A DNA stretch of 64,000 bases from Solen grandis (Eukaryota; Mollusca; Bivalvia; Adapedonta; Solenidae), in contig CM037783.1 in assembly GCA_021229015.1 (NCBI GenBank), positions 56,626,169-56,690,168 on the forward strand, in the 5' to 3' direction. Each line of letters begins with the position of its first letter. Position 1 is the first letter of the stretch. Below the pieces are notes generated by a model. It was not told the origin of the DNA. It saw only the letters and a list, made by a program, of their open reading frames with translations, and did not search any database. Below, one piece after another: positions 14,788-28,289 of this stretch. A program made the translations under genes and the position numbers.

Positions 14788-17114
14788 ACTCTGTTCAATA
14801 CGAATCAAATAAGATGTGAAAGAAGAGCTGACTAAGACAAGTCTCTGTGAAGGACGCTGATTGAAGTGCATCGTTCTACTTTGTTTATCAGAAAGGAAAA
14901 TGCAAATATAAAGCCAATATAATTAGAACAGAAATACGTAAATGCATCTATTGGCAAACAGTCTACATTACTTGTAAAAGTTCCATAACGGACAAATAAT
15001 GTTCCAAATAAGCTAGATGTAAATAAAGGATGGTAGGTAGATTGGCAATATAATCAATGCATTGTAAAATCATGAATCCTGCTTGACATTAAATTCGTTG
15101 GTACGAATATCCGTGGATTTATGTTCTATCAACATCATGTCTATTAAATAAACCGTTATCGTGGCGATTAATATTCGCGGATAAACACGTGAACGAAATC
15201 GAAGAAAATCAGTTGGAAGAATTTGTCTTTGTAAAAGTTTTCATCTAACCCTAGTAATATTACGTCAGCTCTAGCACAAGAAAACATGTACTTCTGTTGC
15301 TGCTGCTGCTAAAACATAATCCAAATTATTGCAATAACTTGCATGGTTAAGATGCAATAGTGAATGATTTCTGATTTGTGTAGCAAATGTTTGCTGTCAT
15401 TTATTAAAATTACGAAAATGCCCAATTTACTCTAATGAAGATATTAAAATTCTTAATATGGAAAGCTCCATTTTGAACAATTATTCGAGATAAATTTGCT
15501 TAATTAATGCCCGACGATTATCCGTCGTAATTATAAATTTTAATCATGTTTATAATTATTGTATAATACACTTTTGCACGCCAGAGTTGATGTTTAACTT
15601 TCTGTAGCTGATGGGTTACTAACATCCTGATTTGGTCCTGCAAACGATTCTCAAAAAGCACCAGTCTTCTCTAAAATGGGGCAAAATGTCGAGACCTACC
15701 CTTAGACAAAAACACATTGTTACCGAAAATTTGATTTTAATCAAATTAAATTCAAAACTCAACCCTGTGACTCTTTATTGCTTATTTCAGCCATGATGGA
15801 TTCCCCCATAATTGAGACATTAAGATAACGTGTATTTGAATTCGGGTGGTCCGATACCGACCAGACAACATGGCTACAACGTTAACTGCGCATGCGCAAC
15901 AGACTCAACCCTCACAAATTCACACCATCCTTTTTTAACGAAGCATGGGCTGCGTTAAGAAAAAATCGCTTATCTCATTAGGTGAAAATACCTTCTGGCA
16001 CATGGTTTCGAGGCCCGATACTCAAATTTGTAAACCTCGAGAAACCCAATGCCTGGCGCCGAAATATAGCTTCCACGGGTACTTTTTGCTGAAATAAAAT
16101 AGTAAAAGAAATAATAGAAATAGAAATTTGAATAAAAATATATTAATAATATGTAGGTTTTCCGAAGGGAAATATTCAATAAACAATTCAAGTCACTCTG
16201 TACTAATATTTTGGCAAAATTGCCTTTGTCAAGGAAAAAACATGAATTTCATAGTCACTACATTGTAAACTTTTGTACAGTCGTCAAATTGTCTATGGCA
16301 ACGCAAGCTTGTTCGTTTGACAAATATCTATATGACTTCTTTCAATTATAAATCATGTTTAGCTTAATTAAATCAAATCATATTAAATATGAGAATAAAT
16401 TAAACATTTGCAATGGTAATTTAGGTAGGTAAGACGTAGGTGTATTTAATTTCCTGATAGAAACTATACCATTATAAGTATATAACATACGTAAATTTTT
16501 ATATAGTTGTCATTTGAAATGCTTACAAATATTGTGATAGTCTGAACTAGTTTAAAGCATATCTATACTCTAGAAGTACTTGCATTCTTTGTTTTATATG
16601 TAAGTTCTTGGCCGTTTGGGCCCACACCTCGTTTGTAAATCCAGTACATGTGCCACAACCTCTGAAGAATTTCAGGTCACGAGATAAATAAGGGAACCCG
16701 ATAACAGGTAGCAGTCTGTAATCGCCAAACAAAAACCTGCCAAAACCTGGAAATCAGTATCTGTTAAAATCATGCCGAAACCTTGCCGTGCCAAACGCCT
16801 TTAGAGCAAAACATCACGTGACTTTCCTGAGCTTTAACATTGTTAAGTAACTCCTTTAATTTTTATCTGACCCAAACTAGTTATCCTGTACCTACCTGAG
16901 TTTCCGCTTTTTTGTTACCCCTAAAAATAATGCTTAAAGTAGTTTTTTTTTATAGGTACAAAAAACATTAAATCAGAATTATATACATGTATTTCGGATT
17001 TAAATTAACACACATAACACATAAGCTTGAAATTCGTTATAACCTTGACATAAATCCCCTCCCCCCAAAATGTCAATAAAGTTAAACAATCATCAAAAAG
17101 GAAATTAAGATTTG
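14788..17114. other. Gene-free AT-rich stretch
   Basis: Apart from the possible repeat fragment at 15085, nothing is recognised. Confidence 0.5.
15085..15195 (+). repeat. Possible interspersed repeat fragment
   Basis: It contains ATTCGTTGGTACGAATATCC and GATTAATATTCGCGG. Related wording occurs near 31995-32165 (TTTTCGTGGGGG, AGTACCGAAA). The limits are uncertain. Confidence 0.3.
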
Positions 17115-17364
17115 AATACATGCATATGTGTCTAGTCAATGAGTATATGTCACAGGAATATGTCAATACATGCATATGTGTCTAGTCAATGAGTATATGT
17201 CACAGGAATATGTCAATACATGCATATGTGTCTAGTCAATGAGTATATGTCACAGGAATATGTCAATACATGCATATGTGTCTAGTCAATGAGTATATGT
17301 CACAGGAATATGTCAATACATGCATATGTGTCTAGTCAATGAGTATATGTCACAGGAATATGTC
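17115..17364 (+). repeat. Minisatellite, 5 perfect copies of 50 bp
   Basis: Five identical 50-bp units start at 17115, 17165, 17215, 17265 and 17315. Each begins AATACATGCATATGTGTC and contains GAGTATATGTCACAGGAATA. No differences were seen between copies. There are no spacers, so it is not a CRISPR-like array. Confidence 0.98.
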
Positions 17365-17521
17365 AATACTATATCTGATTTATTTTATGGCACAAAATAA
17401 TATACAATTCATGTAAGTAATTGTTTACGATCTTATCTCCGAAACAGTATTTCTTACTTTAATATTTTCATGCATGTATCTATTATTGGTGTTTCTAAGA
17501 TTGTAAATAAACTTAATTTAG

Positions 17522-17665
17522 GATGTTACTTGGGCTGTTCATGGTTCTCATATATACTTTTGGCGTGATTATTCTCCTGAAACAAGAGAACTGCTTCAGC
17601 AATTGCGGTCTGAAGCTCCCCGAATCCAAGATGATGTAGATATGCAAGTTGAAAAACACATTGCG
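17522..17665 (+). CDS. Weak candidate internal exon, product unrecognised
   Basis: This is exactly 48 open codons between an acceptor-like AATTTAG and a consensus donor GTAAGT, in phase 0/0. It begins DVTWAVHGSH and later has TRELLQQLRSEAPRIQ, then ends KHIA. The opposite strand is also open here (17526-17825), so lack of stops may only reflect local base composition. No neighbouring exon was found. It may equally be part of a conserved non-coding element. Confidence 0.2.
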
Positions 17666-18190
17666 GTAAGTTGCCGATGAGAAAGGCGTATAAGAGTGGT
17701 TGTCTCCACTCAATGAATTGATGAGAATTTAAAAAGAACTCGCAAATAATCGGCAGATCGTGTTTCGACAGGCTGCTTTCTTGATATGTAAATGAGTGGA
17801 GGGATTTGCAGGGTTCCAAACTCAAGATATCTTATCAGAAGTTCGGTTTTGCAATTGTCACGGTGAATCTAGACGGTCGACAGGTTGTCAGCTCGTCAAA
17901 GCTTCCAAGGCGGAGGAATACAAATTGCTGCTAATACGGCGGTGATCAGGCAGCAGATAAGGACTTATTTTCTGGGACTTTATCTCGCAAGATGTCGCTT
18001 TTTCCTGACTTCCGTTTCTCGGACTCGTCTTTTAAGGCAGTGAGATTTATAAAACAAAGGAGAGAAAGTGTTGAATTTTCAAGAACAGGCTTAACAAGAA
18101 TCCCCGTAATTTACAATTCCTCAAGTATAAGCTTAGTATTCAACATTATCTTTTTTTCTGATCTTAACTGCTTGACTCATATTTCATAAA
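17666..18190. promoter_or_regulatory. Possible conserved non-coding island
   Basis: It is less AT-rich than its surroundings, with several GATA-type motifs (CTTATCAG, AGATAAGG, GCAGATAAGG) between 17830 and 17970. A regulatory role is inferred from motif density only. Confidence 0.25.
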
Positions 18191-19229
18191 ACACATCCCA
18201 GCGTGTTAAAATCAGACATGGTAATATTAATTGCAACAGTATTAATAATAATTAATAATGAAAGTAATAATAAAATTTGTGTTATATAAATGATTAATAT
18301 TGGTGTTTAAAAATTATTATTTATTATACATGAAGACAAAAATAAAGCAAAAAGTAGCAGCTTTCAATTTTCAGTCATTGTATTCCTAGTTGTTGTTGAC
18401 AATCAATATTTTACTTATTATTTGATACTTGTTTTTATGTAATTTTATGAGATCATTGTTTCCACAATTCTTTAATTTATTTTTTTCATTTTCTTTTTGA
18501 TTTATAATACCGATTAAGAACAAATAGACGCACTGATTATTCGTCAAGTAAAAAAATGTAAGTTTTATTTCTTCTTCATACAAAAAAAAATGTTGAAATA
18601 AAGTATTGGGCTGAAAGCTTTTTTTAAGTCACTATTAATAAAGTGATTTGACTCAGATACTCTGTGAATATCATACATGATCGTTAACACCATACTATTC
18701 ATACATGTAGGTTCGCTAATTTTCTCATCTACAGTTGTTAATATGATTAACTATTATTTTTATTAAGTGGACAAATGTGGTTGCCAACGGGTAGCTGACG
18801 TGCAACCATGTCCAGTAAACAATCATTGGACGCTTGCACTGTTATTCTATCACGATATTTAGACATGCTGATAGCACTCTGTGCATTACAAAACATGCTG
18901 TACATGGTTTCATTTTATTTTTTAATTAATTTATTTGTTTTGTTTGTTTGTTAATTTCTACCACGCCTTCAAAATAAAGGCAAAGGCAGTCTTACAAGAT
19001 GGAAAAGGAAACGTGTCTGCGCCTATTTTATCATTAAAATGTAGCGCAAAGTAAGATGCTTTAGTATTTAAATTAGGTAGAAACATATTCCTCCATCTAT
19101 GAAATAAAACAAGTACACGAATAAGTTGATGTCATTACCATTATATATCTAAGAAATTATTTTTTAGGTATTTATGTTTGATAAACAAGAATGGTGAATT
19201 TCGTCCCCAAGTATTTATGTGCTACTTAG

Positions 19230-19560
19230 CGCTAGGTATTGCTGGTGGAATTCGAGTCTGGTCGTAAAACAAACTCTGTAATAAATAACAGTATCGTTAG
19301 GACAGATCAGCGATGTACTAGTATTGTCAGATCAGCAATTAGCCTAAATGGATCAGCAGATCTGGCCAGGGATCATCGAAAATCCACTTGTGAGCGGCCA
19401 GATAAGGCGGCCTGTATCTCTGGAAATGTCCAGTTTCCCATTAAAACTTCAGATCTTCACACCCGGACAGACCTCGAGTGTCTGGGGGAGAAAAATGATC
19501 CTCTGTGCCTAAGAGCTTCAGTATCTGCAATAAATCAACGGCCCTTGGCACATTGAGATG
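19230..19560. promoter_or_regulatory. Possible conserved non-coding island
   Basis: Higher GC, with a 105-codon stop-free frame on + that shows no domain pattern. Its left edge carries the TTAGCGCTAGGTATTGC hairpin motif shared with three other sites. Confidence 0.2.
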
Positions 19561-20579
19561 TGAAGTTTATATATATTGCATTATTAGTTTGTGACAATAC
19601 CATTAGGCGCAAAAAATGGCATTTGTGTTATGCGGACATGAGTCTTATATTTTGTCATTTCCTCGTTTGTTTGTTTGTTGTTGTTGTTGTATTGTTGTTG
19701 CAAATATTGATTTGATTTCCGTTTGGTGTACAATATCCCATTGCACTTATTATGATAAAAAATCATAATCTAAGATGTAATTCGCTTACAGCTTACTTTA
19801 CCAATTCTTGAGCAAACTACAATTTACCTAAATAATAGTATGTTATATCATATAAAATGTAATAATAAAGGCCCATTGTATTTCATAATAATCCAATTTA
19901 CATGAAATTTACACATATTGTAGACTAAAAAAATGGTACATAATTTCATAATGTCATACATAATAGTACAAATATCTGCAGTGAGATAACAGCTAAACGC
20001 ATTGAAAATGTTGATAAAATTACACATTTTAGTATTTTGGATGGATGTCAAATACTCTCATTGTTTACATTTTGCATTGGCGAGTTTTACTGAAGACAGT
20101 CAGTAATCGGCAATAATTTGAATTTGAAAAACCGTCATCGAATCACAAATTGTTTATCTGATATGTTATAAATTTATGCATTCGTGATTCGTTAACGGAG
20201 ACATACGAAATGTCAAAAAAAATGTAAAGAATTGAATTATCTTAAGTAAAATATTCTTTATTATTTATTCATTGTAGTAACGTTGTCGTTAACGAGTATG
20301 TTCAGATTGCAGCACGTAACAAATCTGTAGTACTCTTTGCTTTTCTGTTCGACGAATATACACTGCTTTCGGAAAAATAATGGGCCTTTAAGAGATTAGA
20401 TCGGTGACGGAGCTGATGATAATTTTCGTTTTCAATTCCAATGCTAAAATATGTAACATTTTCTAAAACATTTATCACATAAAACATTTATTATCAGTAC
20501 GAACCTTATGACTGAGCTTGCATCAGATATTTCGGCCACATGCAAAATTAACATAAACATATTTTTAAAAGATAGTGTG

Positions 20580-21010
20580 ATATTTGAAATTCAAACCATT
20601 AAGTGAGATACAGAAACTATGCACCCCGGCTCACACCCGAGAGGCCAACCGCTGTGGCGGTGTTGCAATCTCCAAGTATGTGCCAAAGTGTGCCAGGACT
20701 CATCCGCAGCCAAGGTTTGGCACCTTTCGTGTTGCTTCCAGCGGCTGAGCCGGCTTTCACTGAGGTTCTCGTAGTTCAGCCGTAAGAACATGTCTTGCAT
20801 AGCATTACAAATAAAGTGGCCACCCTCTTTTTGGGTGCCAGATGCAAATCTGTTTCTTTGTGTTGAAATTCCTTATTCTATTTCTGATCGCGAGGTGTGA
20901 GTCAAAGTATTTCTCACCGGGTTGGCAGGGACTTTGGTTGATGAAACAGCCACGTGCAGACACGGCCCTATCTAGCTTCTGATAAGCCCGAAGAGTGGTC
21001 TCTGACATCG
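20580..21010. promoter_or_regulatory. Possible conserved non-coding island
   Basis: GC-richer sequence, stop-free on both strands over about 200 bp. It has an imperfect palindrome ACCGCTGTGGCGGT near 20649. No protein is recognised. Confidence 0.25.
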
Positions 21011-21949
21011 GGGTTGAAGAAAACTATTCGCTTCTTATTGTATTTCGAAATGCACAATATCACAGTTTGAAAGTGTTGTATTATTATGTTTATTTCATGT
21101 TTCCTTACTTGATAAAAATCATACTAGTAGTATGTTGATGTCAACATCATCAACAATTACATCAGCATTTATCAATAAATGTATACATGTATGTATATTT
21201 TCGATTATATTTTATGTGTCTATTATTTTCCAATTCATAAGAAAAGTTTATCTTACACTCATATCAGTTTATTTCTTTTATTTATTGTATGGTGTTTGGT
21301 ATGTTTTCAGAACAAAAAATGTTTAAAGCATTTCTCTCCCCACCCCCACCCCCATCTTTTTATTCTCTCCTGATACTGGTTCAGTTTGAATCAAGGACTT
21401 CTTTAATATACACATTTTGGCGTTGCAGAATTTTTTTTTTTTCCGAAACATAACAAAGTCTGGAATTTATTCAACTGAAACGGACAGTATTACTTTCAAT
21501 CCCTTGACACAGATTTATGTATTTGAAGATTCACCATGTGTGGCTTTTGATACAATTAATGTTACCATATAAAACTTTTATAAAAATAAACCTGAGACAA
21601 TCTGTGATGAGATGGAAGTGCGAGCAGGTACATTTCTTGCATATTATAAGACATCTGTTTTAATAATTCATATATAAAAAGCAGATGTTGAGGCAAGAAT
21701 TTTTATGACAATAATGGACATTAAACGTAAACGCCGAGCAGCCACGATGTTCTACGTTTCTGTAAACATTTCTTAGCGGCGATCTGTGAAGTTACTATTC
21801 AGTAAGCATGAAAGATGCAATTATTTCATTATCCATCCCGTTAATGATTCACTCTGCTGCTAGGTTTGATATCTTGCACGCTATTGACATATTTCCAGTG
21901 TGTTTGACGTATTCCCTGCCGTATTTCATATGCATAAATATCCTTTCCC

Positions 21950-22260
21950 AGATGACGTAGCCCTATAAACCGATGCGATGTTAATTGGGCGTGTGGCATA
22001 CGGTTGGTTCTAGCAGAGCGTGGCTGCCTGCCGCACTGCGGGTTTGCCAGGTATTCGTGTTGGTAATTAAACTTACCAAATGCGGCTTTATGAAGACCTG
22101 TGTTGCTGACCTTAGGAGCAATTTTTCAAATTTGCAGTATAACATGGGATTATTGTTGGTCCCGCGGTGTGGCATGGATTCCCAGCGCTGTGTGTGGTGC
22201 CGCGGCCACCTAGGGTGGCACTAACGAAGTTGTATTGTGTATAAACCTACTTCTTAGCTT
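21950..22260. promoter_or_regulatory. Possible conserved non-coding island with a 20-bp near-palindrome
   Basis: It contains TTGGTAATTAAACTTACCAA (22060-22079), a 7-bp inverted repeat around a TAATTAAA homeodomain-like core, within GC-richer sequence. Confidence 0.3.
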
Positions 22261-22509
22261 ACAATTACAGGGCTGGCATCTTGCTGATCTTCACTTGTTT
22301 GTGGTCCCCTTGTATCTCTTCCACTAATAAAAGATCATTAAATCAAAGCTTCATTATTTGGATTCTGCCTTTTCGGAATGTCCGACCAAAAGACAACAAA
22401 AGTTTCGTCCCATTTACATATTGTTTTATCCTCGTAAAAACAAAATTGTGTTTAATTTTCTTTGATTTCTTTAAAATGAAAGCAATTGAAATTTTATATT
22501 TCTTTTGAT

Positions 22510-24200
22510 TTTGAGTTATTGCTTATTAAGAAGTAATAAAAGATATTAGTGACAACCTTCTGAGACAATCGTCAAATGAAGAGTCATAAACAATACGATC
22601 TTTTGTCATTCTACGTGAAATAATGCAGAATTAAAACAATATCTAAAACAACCTCTTTAATATAATGATCGAAATTTTAATCATTGTTTCTAATTTCCAT
22701 GAGACGTTCAATGACTTCTGTCTAGTTTTTATGAACTGCATTCTGGAATTCAAAGTGCAGTCTCACTGCCATGATCTCGGTCTCCGGAACCTGGTAACTC
22801 AGATCAACACATACGTATCTTAAAACCTTGTAACGAAAGTAATGACGCAACTTTAATTAAGTAAGTTCAAGTCAAGTTAAATAACATTCAGTCAGAGATG
22901 ATTCACATACAGGTATATCAGATTCTACACATTTTGTTCTATTAAGTGATGTAATCAGAATAATTTTAACATGTTTATGATATTTCATGTCTTTGTATTT
23001 CAGGACAGAGCGACATTGCTATTCTTTGTTTATATATACTGCGCCTAAAAATTCGGAAAGAAGTTCGTAAAGGTCAACCTTTATCAACCCTGCTCTGGTT
23101 TAACTTTAATACCGAGAAAAATCTTAATCATGACAGTATCCTAGTAGAGCGTTATAGTATCTGTTCTGAAAAAATGTATTCCATTAAATTATTACGTGTC
23201 TATGATTTCAAAATCCAATGACTTGCCTTGTACAAACTTATATGCTAGGATAATGTAGCAGTTTTTTTTTTCATTTGCAGCTCTCAGGACTACACATTGT
23301 TCCCACATCAGTGACTGTCCCGACTCTTGGCGGCCATCTTGAATGGCAAATTCAAGGGATTTTTATGTGAATTACATCGAAGCAGAAGTTTCATTTTCCT
23401 ATAATTTTATTATTTCTGCTCCAAAATCAAAATGTATACACCATTAAAAACTCTTGAAATTATATTTTTAGGATAAAATATTTCTTATATGTATATAAGC
23501 ACAACAAAATAAACGCAAAGTAAAAACAAAAAGTATGGGTTCATCCTTCAACAAAATAAACAGTGTAACTGTCTTTGGTATAAAGCTTTTATCTTAAAAT
23601 TCATCAAAATATTATTTTCAAATTTAAAATGATTAATTAAAACTGTTCAATATGACCCAAATTTCAGTAAGATAGGCTGAAAATAAAAACAGCAAGTATT
23701 CTCAACTTTTGGCCTGTATTAACTTAAGCCGTTAATGATGGCTGCCAAAAAAGTGTCTTATCAGTACCTATGACATCACACGGGAACCATATTGGTCCTT
23801 TGATTTCCTTCTTAAAAACAACAGGTGAAAATACAGAAAACTTGTCGTAAAGGCTTACCCTATTGTTAAATGAATTCTTTAGAATGTCAGTATTGAGGAA
23901 AGATTATAATATTCTATCAAGGGTTAGTTAGATTGATTTACATAATTCTTCTACTTTCGTTTTGCATATAAATGTACAAGTATATCTTAGCTCATGTGAT
24001 AGAGACTTTTTTTCATTTTCTTTTCTGCTACCCTTTCAAATCTCAGTGCATCATGAAATTGAATGGTCTTTTAATAGAATACCAGAACAACACAACACAC
24101 GCATCTAAACATGCTTTCTTATTTTCCATACAAGCATCTAAAATACTTTGTTATTTCCCATATACATGTTGTGTCAATCAACTACATATCAATGGTCAGT
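22510..24200. other. Gene-free AT-rich stretch
   Basis: Nothing is recognised apart from the weak terminal-exon candidate at 23281. Confidence 0.5.
23281..23370 (+). CDS. Weak candidate terminal exon
   Basis: A long pyrimidine tract ending CATTTGCAG is followed by 29 open codons and TGA. The frame contains VPTSVTVPTLGGHLEWQ. It overlaps a YY1-like CGGCCATCTTG. No partner exon was found, so chance is likely. Confidence 0.15.
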   Translation, partial: LSGLHIVPTSVTVPTLGGHLEWQIQGIFM

Positions 24201-24239
24201 AACAGGTGGTAGTATTGACTGTCCCTTTACAAATGTGCA

Positions 24240-24480
24240 TTTTAATTTCAGGAGGCGTTGATTTAGACATAAGTAATCCCATTGCTGTCTGTCACGTGGT
24301 CGAGCTTCAGATCTCTCGATATGACACCATTAATGTTTCTTATCTAATAATCGAACTAATTGCTGACACGGGTGTTACGCCGGCTGTGCTAATAGCCATA
24401 AATAAATATCGCTCTGGCTATTCGTCCGGCAGATAATTGGCCACACGTTATGACCAAATTAACGCCACGGTCAGTGAAAT
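24240..24480. promoter_or_regulatory. Possible conserved non-coding island rich in homeodomain-type motifs
   Basis: It contains TAATTG, ATTAATG, CACGTGGT, CCATAAATAAATA and CGTTATGACC within 240 bp. It is much less AT-rich than its flanks. Confidence 0.3.
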
Positions 24481-24924
24481 GGTACTTATTGGGTCATAAA
24501 GGGAATGATACGGTTAGGACCAGTGCTTTACTGTTATAATTACAATACATTAAACTTGATTCGTCGTTAGGGGCACAATGGAGCCATTTCCTTAATTACA
24601 ACACCTGAGCAAATATCTCCATCACTGTTTTCAGTAACTCTACCATCATTAAAGCGCAACAAGTTTTGGTTATTAAACACGAAAGTGATAAAATTGTTGT
24701 TTGTGTAACCGAAAAGCGGTTTAAGTATCTCTTTCAGTCAAATTACGTAATAAGGTTATTTGCTACTAAATGGAAGATGTATTAAAATGAAACATGCCAT
24801 TATACACAGATATATGGTCACTTTCATGTTGTCAACTCACGAACACGATATAGGTAACCGTCGTATCAATCTATAATTATGTTATCAGATAAAAAAGATA
24901 TCGGTTCAATTTATATCTTTGGGC

Positions 24925-25120
24925 ATTAACCAACTAAACATTCGAACCGGTGACCGTCGGATCCCAACTGTTCGAGAGTCTAATGATAGCGTAGTGTTGC
25001 TGTGGATACGAAAATTTAACCCCGTTTGGTGGAAGAATCTTTCTTAACCAATCCAAACACAAAGTACTGGTCCGACCTATGAATCTAGCAGAAGGCTAAG
25101 TATAAATTGAAAGAACTTGT
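24925..25120 (-). repeat. Possible old SINE-related fragment
   Basis: A reversed B-box-like motif (CACCGGTTCGAATG on minus) is present, and CAAAGTACTGGTCCGACC is shared with 39225-39330. Its identity is uncertain. Confidence 0.3.
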
Positions 25121-27419
25121 TTTCTTGTTTAATGTGAAAAGAAAGGATTGAAACTAAGGAATTTAATTAAACGTATAATAAAGATCTACTGATTTCTCTT
25201 ATACCCGTTGTATAAGACAAAGTCTCTCGATTGAAGGCCCTTCCTTATCCTAGACGAAGGAAGAACACACCAATAGAATCCAGACGCATTTATTTAGAAT
25301 AAAAACCTATCGTGATAGTTTATCAGTTTATGTTGGCAGAATATTTTACGGAGGGGAACAGAGGAGGGTACGAGGTTTTATATAAAATAATTTGTTGAAA
25401 ACTTTCAAAGTCTAATCAGAAATTACGCAATTAAACGGGAGAATGCTGTTAAACTACCGTGCGGACCTGCTATCAAACGAGTTTGACGTTATAACGTTCT
25501 GACTGGTAACCCATCTTGTCATTTTCTTCTCCTGAAACCGTCTGAACATTTGATTTCTTGTTTAATGTGTATAATTTTACACAATTTTGACCGTAAAAAG
25601 GCTATACGCACGCCAAGCTTTAACTGTTCCGTCGCCTAAAGTTCGATAGAAGTCCCTTCGTTTTCCACACGCACGCAGCCGCACAGTGGTCGTCAAAAAT
25701 TCACTCCCATTTCCAAGTTATCAAAGACTCGAGACAAATTGGAATAGCAAACCAATACGTTTATATCGCACGTTTGGTGTTATGAAGCCTGCTGTCATCT
25801 TTCATATCTCGGTGTGTCCATCACTGGTTCACAATCACATTAAGTTCTGTGGGTGATACTAGGATAGCCAGGGTGACCGTGAGTGTCCGACCGAAGTGCC
25901 ATCCTCATAATCAAATAAAACACCATTCCTCGTATTACTGTCCGGACGGAAGCCCACTTAGCGAATGGACATTTGGTTTGACACATTAACTTTCCCTTAA
26001 CTAGATCTTGCATCCATTTGATCGCCCCGAGGGATCATTTCGGTGAAACTTCAAATAACACGATTACGTACGCCATTTCTATAATAACCGGAAAATTATG
26101 CATTGAATGATACTGGCCAGTCCGCCTCCATAGCCTGTCTATTGTTGCGCTGGAAACAGGGTACTTTACTCGATCTGCTATGCATGCGTGCGTACGTCTC
26201 TAATTGTCTGCGACTTTGGAAAGTGAAAACTGTTGTTTTTTTTGCAGCACGAAATATTCTCTGGATTCAGTTTTGTCTACATTAAGAAGGGGGGACGGGG
26301 GACGAACAAATTGTAATGATATATCGTAAATCTAGATCTAGCAATCTAATGTATTATTGTATTGTTACTCCCCCTTTTTCGTTGGCATTAATGGTGTGTA
26401 AGCAAATTTGAAATTTGAGAAAATATCCCCCATAGTTCCTATTTCCACACTGACACCTGACCAAAAACTATAAAGTGAATATTATTTTTACCGATAATAT
26501 ATGATAAAAAAAATAGTCCAAATTTGGAAAACTCTTTTCGTCAATATGAAGACACTCTTTGTCTTTGCAAAACATTATGAATATTTAGAACAATGGAGAT
26601 CATGAGTTCATTCCACGACCTCGGCATATCAAAAGATGTTACAGTATTAATATATCCTCTTGCTTTGCGTTCAGCACAAAAGGGTAGTTCAAGGATTTGT
26701 TTGCATATTGTCAATATGATGTGACTGAGAATTGTACGAGTACCATGCCACTTGTTTACGGTCTGGAATTGCAGTATATCAGCATTATATGTCACATGTA
26801 GACATGTCTCTAAATGTTATTGGTGGGTCGTTCAACCAAGACCTTGTATTTAAGATGACCTTGCAGAATACTTATGTACGAATGCCGTTCTGTTAAAAAC
26901 GAAGATCTTAAATGGATATGCCTTCCCACTTTGCTGGTGTCAAAACGAATCAATAGACGCTTTAAGATATATTTACAGTCGACTTTAATGGAATTAATTT
27001 CCTGGTCTATGTCGCAATGTGTTACTTACAGAATGAACAATATCTAATAAGTATCAATTACCCATCGTGCCGGGCTTCCATACTTTTATAACTAAATGAT
27101 CTTGAACGATATCGCATTCTACATCCATGCTTTTCGGTGATGTTCAAGTTGTACTAAGAAAACCAGGAGTCAATAAACCCTGTAAGTCACTCGATCCTGA
27201 GGTCTGACGTATAATTTGATTGTTGATATTTATCTTACGAGAAAATCGCGCTATATCGGACGCCATCTTTGTACCAAGGAAGAAACTTCTTTTCTGAGAT
27301 GGAAGCTCTCGGTATGCAGCACGAACATTATCAGGACAAATATTTGGTACATAAAACTGCAATATATGAAGTTCGATTTCTTTGAACTCAATTTATCACG
27401 TCTTGAAATCGCATGAAGA

Positions 27420-27560
27420 AGACGTCAGCGTGGTGCCACCTAATTTGCTAAGAACCGGAGGCTGCGTGCACTGACAGGGGAGAAGATGATTGACGCCAAG
27501 TTGCGCAATGTGATAGTGCACACGCAGACAGCCTGTCATCTTTTTATGCAAATATACATC
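27420..27560. promoter_or_regulatory. Possible conserved non-coding island with POU octamer
   Basis: It contains a consensus octamer ATGCAAAT (27546-27553), CTGACAGG (TALE-type) and GATTGACG (PBX-type) in a GC-richer block. Confidence 0.3.
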
Positions 27561-28289
27561 TTGTTTTATAAGTTCAATTTCGAATTTCTAAAAATATTTT
27601 TTTAGTAATTGGTTTTGTATGTAGTTTTCTAAAGTCAATGTTTGTGTTTTGTTGACAAAGTAGAATATCGTTACAAACATGGAGAATTTTAACAAAAAGT
27701 AAAACTTTAAAATCGGTGATGATTTCAAATATGCATATCTGTATAATTATATCACGGACTTCAACATAATTATGTATCATATCTGTTTCTTTATGAGAGA
27801 TATCGGGTATTTATAATTTGCATATAATTGATGTATGGCTATTGAGAGTACGGCGCGCTTTGGTTAACTTTGTTTATAAGTTCTTTTCCTATGTATCTCG
27901 TACATTCTGAAACATAATTTACTGATATCTCTTTTTTCGTCACATTTTAATGTATGTTTCTCTTGTTAATTTGGAGTACTTTGATATTTAAGCTACCTGT
28001 TTTATTTTTAGTTGTAAAGTCTATTCTTAGGGGAAAGGTTTAGGCTTTCAATATGACCCCAGTGATTTTGCATTAATTTTGTTAATATTTCTATGTAATG
28101 GAATAATAAAATACAGGAGTGAAATACGTCCAAACCAATTTGCATATAATGCGGAGGTAAAGCCCTCCTGCATTTAGGTGGTTTACCGAAAATCGCACAT
28201 CCCTTGACTCCTAACTAACCCCATCGAATTATTGCCTGATAATTAAATGACCAGACGTGTACATGAAAGAACGTTACATGTTAAACGGT

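Noticed and set aside
17115..17364. CRISPR-like appearance of regular repeats
   Set aside because: The units abut with no spacers, and the setting is an animal genome, so this is a minisatellite.
17526..17825. 99-codon open frame on -
   Set aside because: It overlaps the exon candidate on + and has no recognisable domain. Only one strand could be coding and neither is proven.
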